Assembly (NCBI GenBank): GCA_022376465.1
Contig: JACDTU010000011.1
Coordinates: 496,001-560,000 of the forward strand
Direction of reading: 5' to 3'
From: Cubamyces lactineus
Lineage: Eukaryota > Basidiomycota > Agaricomycetes > Polyporales > Polyporaceae
DNA length: 64,000 nt
This document shows, piece after piece, positions 21,271 to 31,603 of the stretch. Both the position numbers and the translations under genes were made by a program. The stretch's first letter is position 1. Each line of letters opens with the position of its first letter. The notes beneath the pieces were generated by a model. That model had not been told where the DNA came from. It ran no database searches and saw only the letters and a list, made by a program, of their open reading frames with translations.

Positions 21271-23168
21271 CGTAGTCCAATGAAGTCGATCACTCTTACT
21301 GTGGGCCATTCGATAGTATGCAGCCGCGGTGTTCTGGTGCTGAGCGGTAGCATGATCGCTCTTGTGGAAACGAGTCCTTACCACCAAGTCTGTGACTTTG
21401 TCAGTTTGTGTAGTAGCGGTGATATGTGCGTGCCTCAGGGAAACGGGCTTTTGTGTGGGGCCTGCATTCCCGCACATGCTCACATGAATGCACAGACGCT
21501 GCATAGCCTTCCGTACTCCGAGTTGGTCGGGTCGTTCGCCGTTTTACCGACGTTGAGCACCTGCGCCACAGCGCGCCTACGGCCTCGCGCAGTAAGTCGA
21601 AGGCAAACTCTGCAGCTGCTGCCCGTTATCGTATCCAGGTGAGGAGGAGGTGCGCCTGGAGAAGTTCGTGAGCGTCGGGCTCGTACATTCATCCGGATGA
21701 TGAGTACTAAATCATGACTCACCGTGCACTGTGCAAAAGCAAGAAAGAGTTGAGTGGCGTCGCTCGAGGAGCCACATTGGACGGACTTAGATGATGGACC
21801 ACCATGGTGGAAAGAGATCCCTGCCCGTAATCGACACGCACCCCACTGCGCGGTTCTAGAGGGCCTGATTCATACGTACCGAGGACTGAGCGTGAGGGCC
21901 ACCATCGAACTCTCTTCACGCGATCACCCTGCAACCGGGACTTGACGTCCGTTAATCCTCGGACGCCTCCTGAGCATGAGTGGCAGCTGTCGCTCCGTTG
22001 CACTTCAGCACTGTTCAGATTGACGGAGAGTATCGGAATGATCATGAGCTGTACGCCCCACGATGCCGTAGAGAAGCGCAGGGTAGGACGGGGAGGGCCA
22101 TTGTCAAGTTGCACACTGGTTGGTGTGGGAGTCTGGCTATCCGCCAGGAACTCCGGGGAAAGCTGCGCGTGGTGCAATGCGGCGGGTGCCATGGGACATT
22201 GATATTGTTTGGTGGGCGTTGCAACGGCTGGAGCGACGTACCAATATTGATTGTGACACACAACTGCCACCTTTGCGATTGTGGCGCAGCTGTGCTCCAT
22301 ACTTTGTCAGTGGTTCTCCGCACGAGAAACTCGGTATGTCTACCACAGCCTAACGCAAGGCAAGGAGGCATGGAAGCAGCAATGTCCTCAAGCTGTTGGT
22401 CATACTAAACAAATCATACTCACGTATACCTGAAGAGATTAGCTTGAACGAGGTTTGAAACGATGCCCGATGACTTGACTTTCGGAGTTTCAAAGCTCTA
22501 ACGCCATTCGGCGTCTATTCTAAGCACCGTTGAGTCTGCCGTCAACTTTGATATCTCCACTTCCAATATGTGGCGTTTCGAATGGGATTTGATTCGCAAC
22601 CTGTATCAACCATCCCATTACCACTGGTACACCTAGCGAAACGGAGTCTTGGTGAGTAAAGCGGCGGCAATATCGGTTATAACGCGGTTCATTTGACTGG
22701 ACGTGTGTGTTTCACTGTCGTGTGAAGTCACCGGCGTAAGCATCGGCTGCGCTACCTACAACAGGTCGGCCGGCCTTGCGTACAATTTCAATCCGCAACT
22801 ACGAGCGATTGAATTCCAACGTCCTCCACGGCGCGTGATGGTGGCCGCCCGCTGACAGATTGCCGCGGGATACTACTACTGTATGAGCCCAAGGTGCAGG
22901 ATGCGCCCTGAAACTCGACGGAGGGTCGCCCTTGCACACGGAGCCAATGATCTCTCCAGCCACAAAGTTCGCATGGATCCGTGGATGGTCTTTGTGACCG
23001 ATACGGAGGCGCGAATCGCTACCTCATCTTACGCAACTCTAGCCGCATCCGTGGGTCGGAGCGGCGCTGTCATAGTTCGGACTCGCGCTTGAACTTAGAC
23101 CGGAGAGGGTATAAATTCTACGTCGCCCTCCCACTTTGGTTTCGAAGAAGCAGAGGTACTTTTCAACG
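21271..23168. other. Gene-poor stretch, 1.9 kb
   Basis: A 193-codon ATG frame on the minus strand (21719-22300) and overlapping plus-strand frames (21980-22408) have no recognisable domain, no signal peptide and no supporting splice pattern. The right end, from about 23050, is the P450 promoter. I support no gene here. Confidence 0.4.
23109..23116 (+). promoter_or_regulatory. TATA box of P450 copy A
   Basis: GTATAAAT lies 52-60 nt upstream of the ATG at 23169. With transcription starting about 30 nt downstream, an upstream in-frame codon at 23136 would lie at or before the mRNA start, which favours 23169 as the translation start. Confidence 0.55.
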
Positions 23169-25412
23169 ATGTCTTCTATCATCCTCTCCAACTTGCCCGA
23201 CCGGGCGTCCTTTTCGCTTTTTGTCGGGCCGCTACTTCTGGTGGTGTTCGCTTCCGTGTGCTATGCCGTCGTACATGGCGTGCGCATGAAAAAGCAGGAT
23301 CAGAAACTCCCGCCGAGTCCGCCTGGCCACTGGTTATTTGGGAATAAGCCCGTGAAGAGCTAGTAAGTAATGGATTCCCTGAAGTCTATGAGTGATATAC
23401 TCGGCTCGGTTACTGACTAGGTATACAGCCCACACCGCCATTTCGCTCGACTGGCAGAGACGTACGGACCCGTCTTCACACTCCGGTACGGCACTCGTCG
23501 CATGGTGATGATCACGCGCGTTGAGGTACCGTTTGTCACTTCCTACGTGTTGATGCTGTCCTCATCCGGGCTTGCCAGGCTGCTGTGGACATCATGGTGA
23601 AGCAGTCGCACAATCTCGCTGACCGCCCCCGGTTCTTATCGGTCGGCGAGCTCATCTCTGGAGGCCTGCGAACTGTGTCCATGGGTCTATGTGACCTCCT
23701 ACGGAAGCACCGAAGGCGAGTGATGGCGGCTAAAGCCAATCTAATGTTTATGAGACTAATCGATCAACCAGTTCTTTACATGCTACATTGGAGCCCCAGA
23801 TCGCCGTGAAGTACGAGCATCTGCAGATGCAGCATGCCCGGAACCACATTCTCGATCTTCTCAAAGCGCCGGATCAGTTTATCGACCATGCTAGGCGGTA
23901 CGCTCACGCGTCTTCGCCGCTGGGCTAACCTCTCTGACATTTCGTGGTATCATGCAGTTACGCGTCTAGCGTGATACTGAGCCTCACCTACGGAAAGACC
24001 ACACCGACATCTCACACCGATCCTGAAATTCAACAACTTGCAAAGGGCCTGGAGCGCCTTGCATACGCCGGCTCTCCGGGTAATTATCTGATCGATGACT
24101 ATCCGTTCCTGGCATACATTCCTGGATTCACCTCGGAGCTCAAGGGATACCATCAAGAAGAATTGGCCCTATTTCGGGATCAAATTCGCAACCTGAAAGA
24201 GCGCCAGGTGAGCTGCCGTTCATGCGCATTGTGGCACTGATACTCTGCGTGAGATTCAATAGCTAACGGTTCGCGTCACAGAGGAAGAACGAGGCTAACC
24301 CGTGCTTCGCGCTCTCCCTGATTGAGCGCCAGGAGGAATTCGACTTGACCGATGACGAGCTGGCGTACCTGGCAGGGTCGATGTTCGGCGCTGGATCTGA
24401 CACCGTGAGTCACATATCTGCGCACGAGCTACGCCCCACCGCCACTAATCATATCCATACAGACTGCAGGCGTTTTGCCTATTGTCGTCATGGCGGCCGC
24501 ACGGCATTCTGCTGTGCAGGCCAGGGTTCAAGCTCAGCTTGACAAAGTAGTCGGCCGTGATCGGTGTACGTGCTCATGCAGCCCTATCTAGAGTGATTCC
24601 TACTGACGCCTGGTCGTAGTGCCCACCTTCGCTGATCGGGAGAAGTTATCCGAGGTCTGCGCTTACGTGCAAGAAGTTTACCGGTGGAGACCGGTGGCTC
24701 CCCTGGGTTCGTCAACAGCGGTGCTGGGGCGGTTCGTTAGTAGACCTAACATGTCTCTTAATAGGGGTGCCCCACAAGGCAACCGAGGACGTCTACTGGG
24801 TAAGACAATGTTCCGTCTATCAAGTGTTTGCGCGAGGTAGCTAAGTGCACCTATGAACAGAATGGTTATGTCATCCCCGCGGGTACAGAGGTGCACGCTA
24901 TTCATTGGTACACATCCTCTATCCACGCCAATAAGGCATTGCTTATATGTGAATTTCGCAGGGCCATTGCTCGCGATCCCGACGTGTACCCGGACCCCGA
25001 GGCATTCAAGCCTGAGCGTTGGCTCAACGCTAAGGGCGAGATGAGAGACGACCTCAAGTATTACAACTGGGGCTTCGGACGCAGGTGCGATCGGAGCGCA
25101 GTGATTGGACCTACCTTCTGCAGTGTTGACCTATTCGTTATGCAGGATCTGTCCGGGGCAGCACGTCGCTGAGAGGTTGGTGCACGGTCCTATGATCGGA
25201 GATATACTCATAGCTCATGAACATCGCGCAGGTCCATCTATATGAACACGGCCTTGATGCTGTGGGCGTTCGAGATCAGCGAAGACCCGGCACATCCGAT
25301 CGACACCATGGCCATCAAGGATGGGGCGATCGCCCACCCGTATCCATTCGTAGCGCGCTTCAAGCCCAGGATTGCGAACCTTAGAGAGAAGGTCCTTTCC
25401 CATGTCGAGTAA
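23169..25412 (+). CDS. Cytochrome P450, copy A
   Basis: About twelve exons give a microsomal P450 of about 510 aa. An N-terminal membrane anchor (FVGPLLLVVFASVCYAVV) is followed by the Pro-rich hinge LPPSPPGHWLFGN. The I-helix oxygen-binding motif is AGSDT (exon ending 24403), the K-helix ExxR motif is EVYR, the PERW motif is FKPERW, and the haem-binding loop is FGRRICPG, split by an intron after the second Arg. All catalytic motifs are intact, so the gene is probably functional. The fold resembles basidiomycete P450s often labelled O-methylsterigmatocystin oxidoreductase-like; the substrate cannot be told. One intron (23716-23771) starts with GC instead of GT; only this choice joins RKHR to the LHATLEPQ segment in frame, as in copy B at 43111-45338. 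Confidence 0.88.
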
Positions 25413-26015
25413 TCCGCGATGCATTGGCATTTTCCTCGAGCGCACTGCTAGAACCAAGATGCGCTCAGGACTCATCTAGGCCTGGAAGCGATCTTGCCTT
25501 GTACTACGCCTCACTGAGACTCAGCGCAACATCATTAGAGCGAAATGTACTTATCATGTTTTGGAAGGAAATGTCCTCGTTGATTTACCCGAGTGAGACT
25601 GTATGACTGCTCGCTTTGGACGAGAGTAAGGAGGGACGCACTGCCCAGGTCTCCACAGATGGAGAGAGAACGGAGAACAGATGTATCAGAACCGACTACG
25701 TTACAACAGGTAACTCAGGTAAAGTCTGTTGGGGTCTATGGGCGCTAAACCTCCCTCTGACACGTTGAACTGGTACGCAAACTGCCGGAAACAGCACACC
25801 TTTCAGCGCTATTAGTATCCTTCGTTGTCTCTTTGTCTAGTTCCAGCCCCTACGCGAACGCGCTTATTAGGTCACTGCAAGTGAACCTTGACGAACATAA
25901 CCGTTCTTCCTCTGGCCTTTTAGCTTTTGACAAAGGTCCGTGGAACACTGGGTTGTATAACACTCGAGAGCACAACCGATCTGACACGACTGACTAGACG
26001 TCCTACTCGCTCAGC
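25413..26015. other. Intergenic region between P450 copy A and an F-box gene
   Basis: This 600-bp stretch contains no supported gene. It carries the 3' flank of the P450 and the promoter of the F-box gene. Confidence 0.4.
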
Positions 26016-27690
26016 ATGCATTCCATCGCATATATCTCAGAGATACTCACTCTCATCTGCGAGTACGCTGATTATTCGACGCTTGCTCTCCTCGCCCGGT
26101 CCTCCCGCGTCCTCCACGAGCCAGCCATCCAAGTCCTCTGGAAACTCCTGCCTGATCTGTCTCCGCTGATTATGTGCTTACCCCAGGACGCGTGGGAGCT
26201 CGAACAAGGAGATACGCCCCTCCATGTTCTTGTAAGTCTCATTGTCTAGCTCCTGGGTTGCTGTCTCTTCTACAAGTCATATGAAACTCACCCACCGGTA
26301 GTCTATCACCCGAGTCTTGGCGCCCGGAGACTGGACATCGTTCCTCAAGTACTCATCCCTCGTTCGTGTCCTAGGCCACCAATTCAAGAACTTCAATCGG
26401 TATCGCCTTGGTGGGAAGCGAGCTAGATACATCGAACCGTCTGACGACTTGTGGGTCACGCTTTGTGCTCACAGGCCAACGCCCTTCCTATTCCCGAGGC
26501 TTCGCACACTCAGCTGGGTATCACTAGGACTGCAGAACGTTCATCTGCCATTGTTCCTTCTTTCCCTTGGAGAATACGTTCAAGAGATCAGGATCAGCCA
26601 GTTCTTGCTAGAAGACGAGGATACCGCAAAAACACTAGAGAGCGCAGTCCGTGTCATAATCGACCGGTTCCCTCGTCTGCGTGGATTGGTCTTGCGTCCA
26701 CATCGGAAGAATCCCAACGTCTCTCTGAGCGTCTATGATCCAATATCAAATATTGCCTCTTCCCTGACCTCCCTTGTCTCCTTGGATTGTGTGGGGATGT
26801 CTCACCCAGAGACCGCGCTGATCGCTCTTGCCCAGTCAAAGACGCTAGCCAACCTCACTCTGTATCTTCCTGACGATGCGACATGGCCCCATGTTCCCCC
26901 TTCGTTTGGCACGGAACCGCCGTTTCCGAGTCTGATATCTCTCAGACTCCAGGGAACGATGCGAGCATGTGTCTCGTTCAGCAAGGCAGTGAAGTTCCCT
27001 ACCGTTCGCAAAGTCCGGATCAAACTCATACGAAGATCACTTCCTTCTGAGTCTCCCGAGTTCTTTGCAGCTATGCCGCGACAGTTCTGCCCAGAGGCGT
27101 TAGAGGCGCTCCACGTGTCATCCATGTCCTCGCTCGATGACCTCCTGTCCCAGACGACGCTGGCCGCAAATGAACTGCGGCCCCTTCTAGCATTCAAACG
27201 TATGGAGCGTTTAGTACTATACGCGCCCTGCGGACTCGCCATCAACGACGCTCTCCTCCTCGACATGGCAGCATCCTGGCCTGCTATGAGAGAGCTCAAG
27301 CTGTTCTGCTGCTCATATTGCAACTGTGAGACGCACGTCAATCCCACCCTAGCCGCCTTGCCCTCGCTTGCCTTCCGATGCCCTGAGCTTCAGGAACTCA
27401 TGATACATCTTCGCGCAACCTCCTGGATCTCGCGTGAAGAATTTGCCAGAGATGATAGGTCGGGACACATCTACGCCGAGCTGAAGAACATGCAGAGCCT
27501 CTGTCGGTTGCATACACTCTACGTCGGATCCTCTCCGATCGTTGCTCCGGATTGTGTCGCGCTGTTTCTCTCGCGCATATTCCCTAGATTGTCCAAAGTA
27601 GAGTACTGTAGTCGCGACTACGAGACGTTGGAGAGTCGGATTGAGGCTTGGGACACAGTCAGTACCTTCTTTGCTACCCGTGCTCAGTAA
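26016..27690 (+). CDS. F-box/LRR-like protein 1
   Basis: Two exons (26016-26231, 26302-27690) give 534 aa. The N-terminus is an F-box: ISEILTLICEYADYSTLALL, followed by ARSSRVLHEPAIQVLWKLLP. This would bind Skp1 in an SCF ubiquitin ligase. The rest consists of irregular leucine-rich repeats (for example SLTSLVSLDCVG and LRELKL-type stretches) that would hold the substrate; in this family substrates are unknown. It is in the same orientation as P450 copy A, 600 bp downstream. The gene at 46572-48292 is a clear paralogue: both share WTSFLK, LVRVLG, the intron position after the F-box, and the C-terminal IFP-L-V segment. Confidence 0.85.
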
Positions 27691-28092
27691 CGCGACCCTG
27701 GGCCTTCTAGCGCTCTCCTAGTATGATACGACTCGGAGTAGCTCGGAGTTGAATGGATGTTCCTGAGATATCTCAATACGGATACTGTCCATGAGTCGAT
27801 GTTAGGTTAGTAGGAAAATACAGTATCGACACGCTAGTAGGGATCCGGACCAATTTATATGCAAGGTCTGGGTCTCTGGTTGCATGATTTGTCAGGCCAA
27901 CCACCAAGGAGGCAGCCCGACATGTCTTTCGTGGGCAGGCGCTCCAACTGCGGGATGAGTTCTATAGCGCTCATGTTCGAGTCAAGCCTTCTTTGTACAG
28001 ATATCATCACTCACGCGTAGTACGTGACACTGTGATTCAAAATACCAACTCGGCATGACCACTCTAACGCATGGGTCTAGGGTCGTACTACT
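27691..28092. other. Intergenic region between two F-box genes
   Basis: About 400 bp with no supported gene or RNA. Confidence 0.35.
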
Positions 28093-29519
28093 ATGGGGGA
28101 AAGTTGCGCAAACCAATTACACCCTCTTCAACAGGTCCCAAACCTCGCTCCGATACAGACCCACGCGTACGGTGGCCATGGACGACGCAGCCTCGACGCC
28201 TTGCCACACGAACTGGTCAACTTCGTCTTCGCATACACATCGTACCATAAAGCCACCATAGCAGCTTGCACGCTCGTGTCGCGAAGTTGGCGAGCGTTGT
28301 CGACCCCTCACCTCTTCTCCTCTCTGACAGTCGTGCGACGAGCGAGCTTCGCGGACTTGGACGACTTCCTCGACAGGCACCCGCATATCGCTAGCTGCAT
28401 ACGGGAGCTAGATCTTAAACATGCTGCGAGCCCTCGAGCTGCTGTGACCTATGCTGCTCTTGCGAGGCTAGTGGCGAAGCTTCCCGGACTACAAGTACTG
28501 CGTCTTAGGAGGCTGTGGTTGCTAGATCCCAGGCCATCGTCCCATCCGCCTACGACTTCAACCACATCACGTCCAGTTTTGAAGGCATTGGCACTGAACG
28601 AATGTTTCACTAGTAGCAACTCTAAGCTTTCTCTCAGAGCTCTTCATCGCATCCTCGATATGTTTCCCGCCGATTCTCTCTCCTTGCGCTATCTCACCGT
28701 CACCGCTACACCCGAACTATCACCTGGCCCCGATCTGCAATCCCAGTGGAATCAACTGCATGCTCATATCCTGACAGTACAACACGTCCACGCCCAATAC
28801 CTATTCTCAACCAATGTACTCCATCAAACACTGCTCCCTCAACTCTCGCGTCCGCGGAGGACACCAGACTCACGCACACAAGACCGGGAACCCCTCTACA
28901 TGTTCAGCGAGTTCCTACGCTGTATCGTTGGGGAGCAGCTGCGATATCTAGAATTTCCCTCGACTATAGGACCACAGAATTGCCCCGCGGTAAACAAACC
29001 TGGTACGCATCTTGCAAAACACCGAGAATCCTCGAGATTGTGTTCAGTTGTATCTCGTGCACAGGTTACGGATGCGTCCTCCATGTCAAGGCGTGTTGCA
29101 ATGTGGAATCCATCACCTTCCAGCTGCATATCGCGTTGCCACGAACGGTCTCCGAGCCTACCCCGGGCCCGCGTCGCACCACCGAAGGACAACGTGTGCA
29201 GGATGTACCGCTCAGCGCGTTCTTGATAGCCTACCTTCCTCATCTACCTTCGACCATACGCAACTACACGCTCAGGTTCCTTGACGCTCATTCTCCTGCG
29301 CACATGTTCAGGACGGAAACAATGGACCTCGAGGGTCTTGATGAAGCACTCCTAAAGCGCTTCCCGTTGTTGACAACAGTTCAGGTCATCCTCCCTGACG
29401 CTGCATCTACGAGGAAGTACTCGCAAGCCGTCATTCAAGCGATGCCGAAGTGCGGACAACGGAGGTTCGTAAGCGTTGTCAAGTGGAAAGAAGTGCCGGA
29501 ACTTGATGATTGGTGGTGA
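28093..29519 (+). CDS. F-box/LRR-like protein 2
   Basis: Two exons (28093-29002, 29065-29519) give 454 aa; the 62-nt intron restores the frame into YGCVLHVKACCNVESITFQL. The F-box lies at about residues 33-80 (LDALPHELVNFVFAY, then ACTLVSRSWRALSTPHLFSS). LRR-like strands follow (LVAKLPGLQVLRLRRL, VLKALALNECF, LRYLTVT). The C-terminal third contains LEGLDEALLKRFPLLTTVQV, a common ending of fungal F-box/LRR proteins. It belongs to a different subfamily from its left neighbour, with only the F-box in common. Role inferred: substrate adaptor of an SCF ubiquitin ligase. Confidence 0.78.
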
Positions 29520-31249
29520 CCCGGTACTGGGGAACTTGACCGACCGCATGCCCCGCGTTATGGATTTCGGCTGCTGTCGCGGTGGCTTGCATACTACTCA
29601 TCTTTGCGGGCTCCTTTGACACGTTCTACTCTGTCGTTTATAACCCGGATTACCATTGCTCGAGATCAAGTACCTTCTGTACAATTAGCACGGTACACGT
29701 ACCCCTCTTGGTCTCCGCCCGGTGGACTTCGATCTGTGTGTATACTTAGAGGGTCGAGTGCTCTAGTACTTATGATGATTCGTAACGCGGCCCTACGTTG
29801 CAGGCTACAATTCCTTTCCCTTCTTCGGATGGCACAACAGTCCACATTTCGCAGATAGATCTCGACCTGTCGTGATGTATTGTCGGGTACAAACGTCTGT
29901 CAGTGGTCACCCTTTGAAACTTAGCGGTGTTCACGGCCAACCAAAGCAGAACCGATAGGAAGCCGCTACAACGATAGCATGCACATCAGCGACATCGCCT
30001 CACTCTGCACCTGTCTGATCGCGGGGATAGGCCGACAGTCAGAGAGATTCGAACATGGGCGGTGTGTGTCCAACATACGCGCTTAGCTAAAGCGCACGCA
30101 GTATCAAAGGCAAAGCGAACACCCGCTCTGCCTTGCGGGATGTCAACAGTCGTCAGCACTGCAATTCGGTAAGGAGCTGATGGGGATATTCACCTTCTTT
30201 ACAATTCCATCCGCTCGCGAGTATGCAAGTATCTTTGATAGACTGGTATCAGCGTCTCGCCCGGCCCACACCGGACGTAGATCCCTTGCCGACCATCGTC
30301 TGGGCTGTCCACATCCATGGCTCTGTCTTCTCCGGTGAAGAGTCGTGCCGGTCTCGCAGGCAGATGAATTGCATGAAATGTTGGTGTTGGAGACTCCGCT
30401 GCTCATCGCGTCCACAGCGCGTCGTTGTCATGCAGCATCGCGGATGCCAGCATCTGTGAGCATATGGCTTGGCACCACAATGCTCGGTAGCGAACGCCAA
30501 GGGGCATAGACGCCGTCGAGCTGTATACATCAACTTCGCGGCAGTGCAGAACTTAGTTCGAACCCGCACTGCAGGCTTACAGTACTGTACGTCGGGCCCG
30601 TACCATAGGTGTACTATGGGCCTGCACAATTGGATAAAATTCAGCGATGATCTCCTAGAGCGGTGCACACGAATATGTCAGATGGGAGGTGCACGGGATG
30701 ACAGTGATGATATGTAGCGACGCTACCTGAGAAGGAGTCCATATCATATATGCAGCGACGTTGGAAATGATCGTGGCAGGCGCGATCACTGCGAGGTGCC
30801 GCAACGACCGACAGCTCACTGCAATAGCAAATTCGCCCAGCGGATAGGAACGGTACAGGCCCGCCGCCTCCAGGGTTAACGGCAGACGGCAGGGCTCAGG
30901 ACAGACCCGGTGCTGATACGCCCCGAGGGTGAAGCGACGTCGTCGGGTGCTATGCTGTTGGTGGGCCTCGCTCACGTTGTGTTTTGCGACTCCGCTGGGA
31001 ACTGGGGCTACATAAATTTGTGCTCGACGAGGGGAGGGATCCCTACTCACTTCACCGCTTTTCACCGTGCTCAGAGCTTCTTCTTTTCCTTGACTTGGCA
31101 CCGTCGCCCACAGGAGCAGCGCTCGATTCCTTGACATCGCCTCTTGACGTTCGCTGATTCTACGATTCCTCATCGTTGGTCGTGTTTCTCCCTGACTATC
31201 ACCTTCACGTATCCTTCTACGACCCACCCAAACCACTCCCCACCCCAAA
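29520..31249. other. Gene-poor stretch, 1.7 kb
   Basis: Open frames here (such as 30249-30668 minus and 30655-31317 minus) show no domain, and the second is antisense to the leader of the next gene. A tRNA-like fragment near 30045-30110 is discussed among the rejected items. The region ends in the promoter of BRI3-like copy C. Confidence 0.4.
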
Positions 31250-31603
31250 ATGGAGGCTAGCGTCGGCAAGCAATACCAGGATAACCGTAAGTCCACATCC
31301 CCAACCCCGCCGGGCAAGTCCCCAGAGGGATGCTGTGCCGACGAATTTGACGTCCTCTACGCACCTAGTGATGGCGATGTGCGCCGCCGGGAACCACGAC
31401 ATCTCGAAGAAGCACGGCGTGTGTGGGATCATCTGCGCGATCCTGCTCTTCCCCTGCGGTCTGATCTGTCTCTTGTGCGTCGGTGGCCCCAATCTCCCTG
31501 ATCTCGAAGGACAAACGACGTTTGTAACTGACTGACGGCGATTACCTTTGTTTGCAGCACGGATGTTGAGAAGCGTTGTGTGCGGTGCGGAGCGAAGGTT
31601 TAG
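31250..31603 (+). CDS. BRI3-like small membrane protein, copy C (minimal form)
   Basis: Three exons (31250-31286, 31369-31474, 31558-31603) give only 62 aa. The Pro-rich N-terminal tail of copies A and B is missing, leaving 13 residues (MEASVGKQYQDNL) before the core. The core has MCAAGNHDISKKHG, the membrane segment VCGIICAILLFPCGLICLF and the CxxCG end VEKRCVRCGAKV. The middle exon is exactly 106 nt, and both introns have the same phase as in copies A and B, which supports this short model. Five Cys in and next to the membrane part could be palmitoylated (inference). Confidence 0.8.

Noticed and set aside
21719..22300. 193-codon ATG frame on the minus strand in a gene-poor gap
   Set aside because: The peptide has no recognisable domain, and the opposite strand has overlapping open frames of similar length.
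23136..23168. Upstream in-frame start for P450 copy A
   Set aside because: The TATA box at 23109 would place the transcription start at about 23140, so this codon would probably not be in the mRNA; copy B has no matching extension.
30045..30110. tRNA-like fragment on the minus strand with a B-box-like GTTCGAATC and a D-arm-like GCGC hairpin
   Set aside because: The T stem does not pair and the anticodon stem has a mismatch; no acceptor stem can be formed. At most a relic or chance.
30655..31317. 220-codon open frame on the minus strand
   Set aside because: It is antisense to the leader and first exon of BRI3-like copy C, with no domain of its own.
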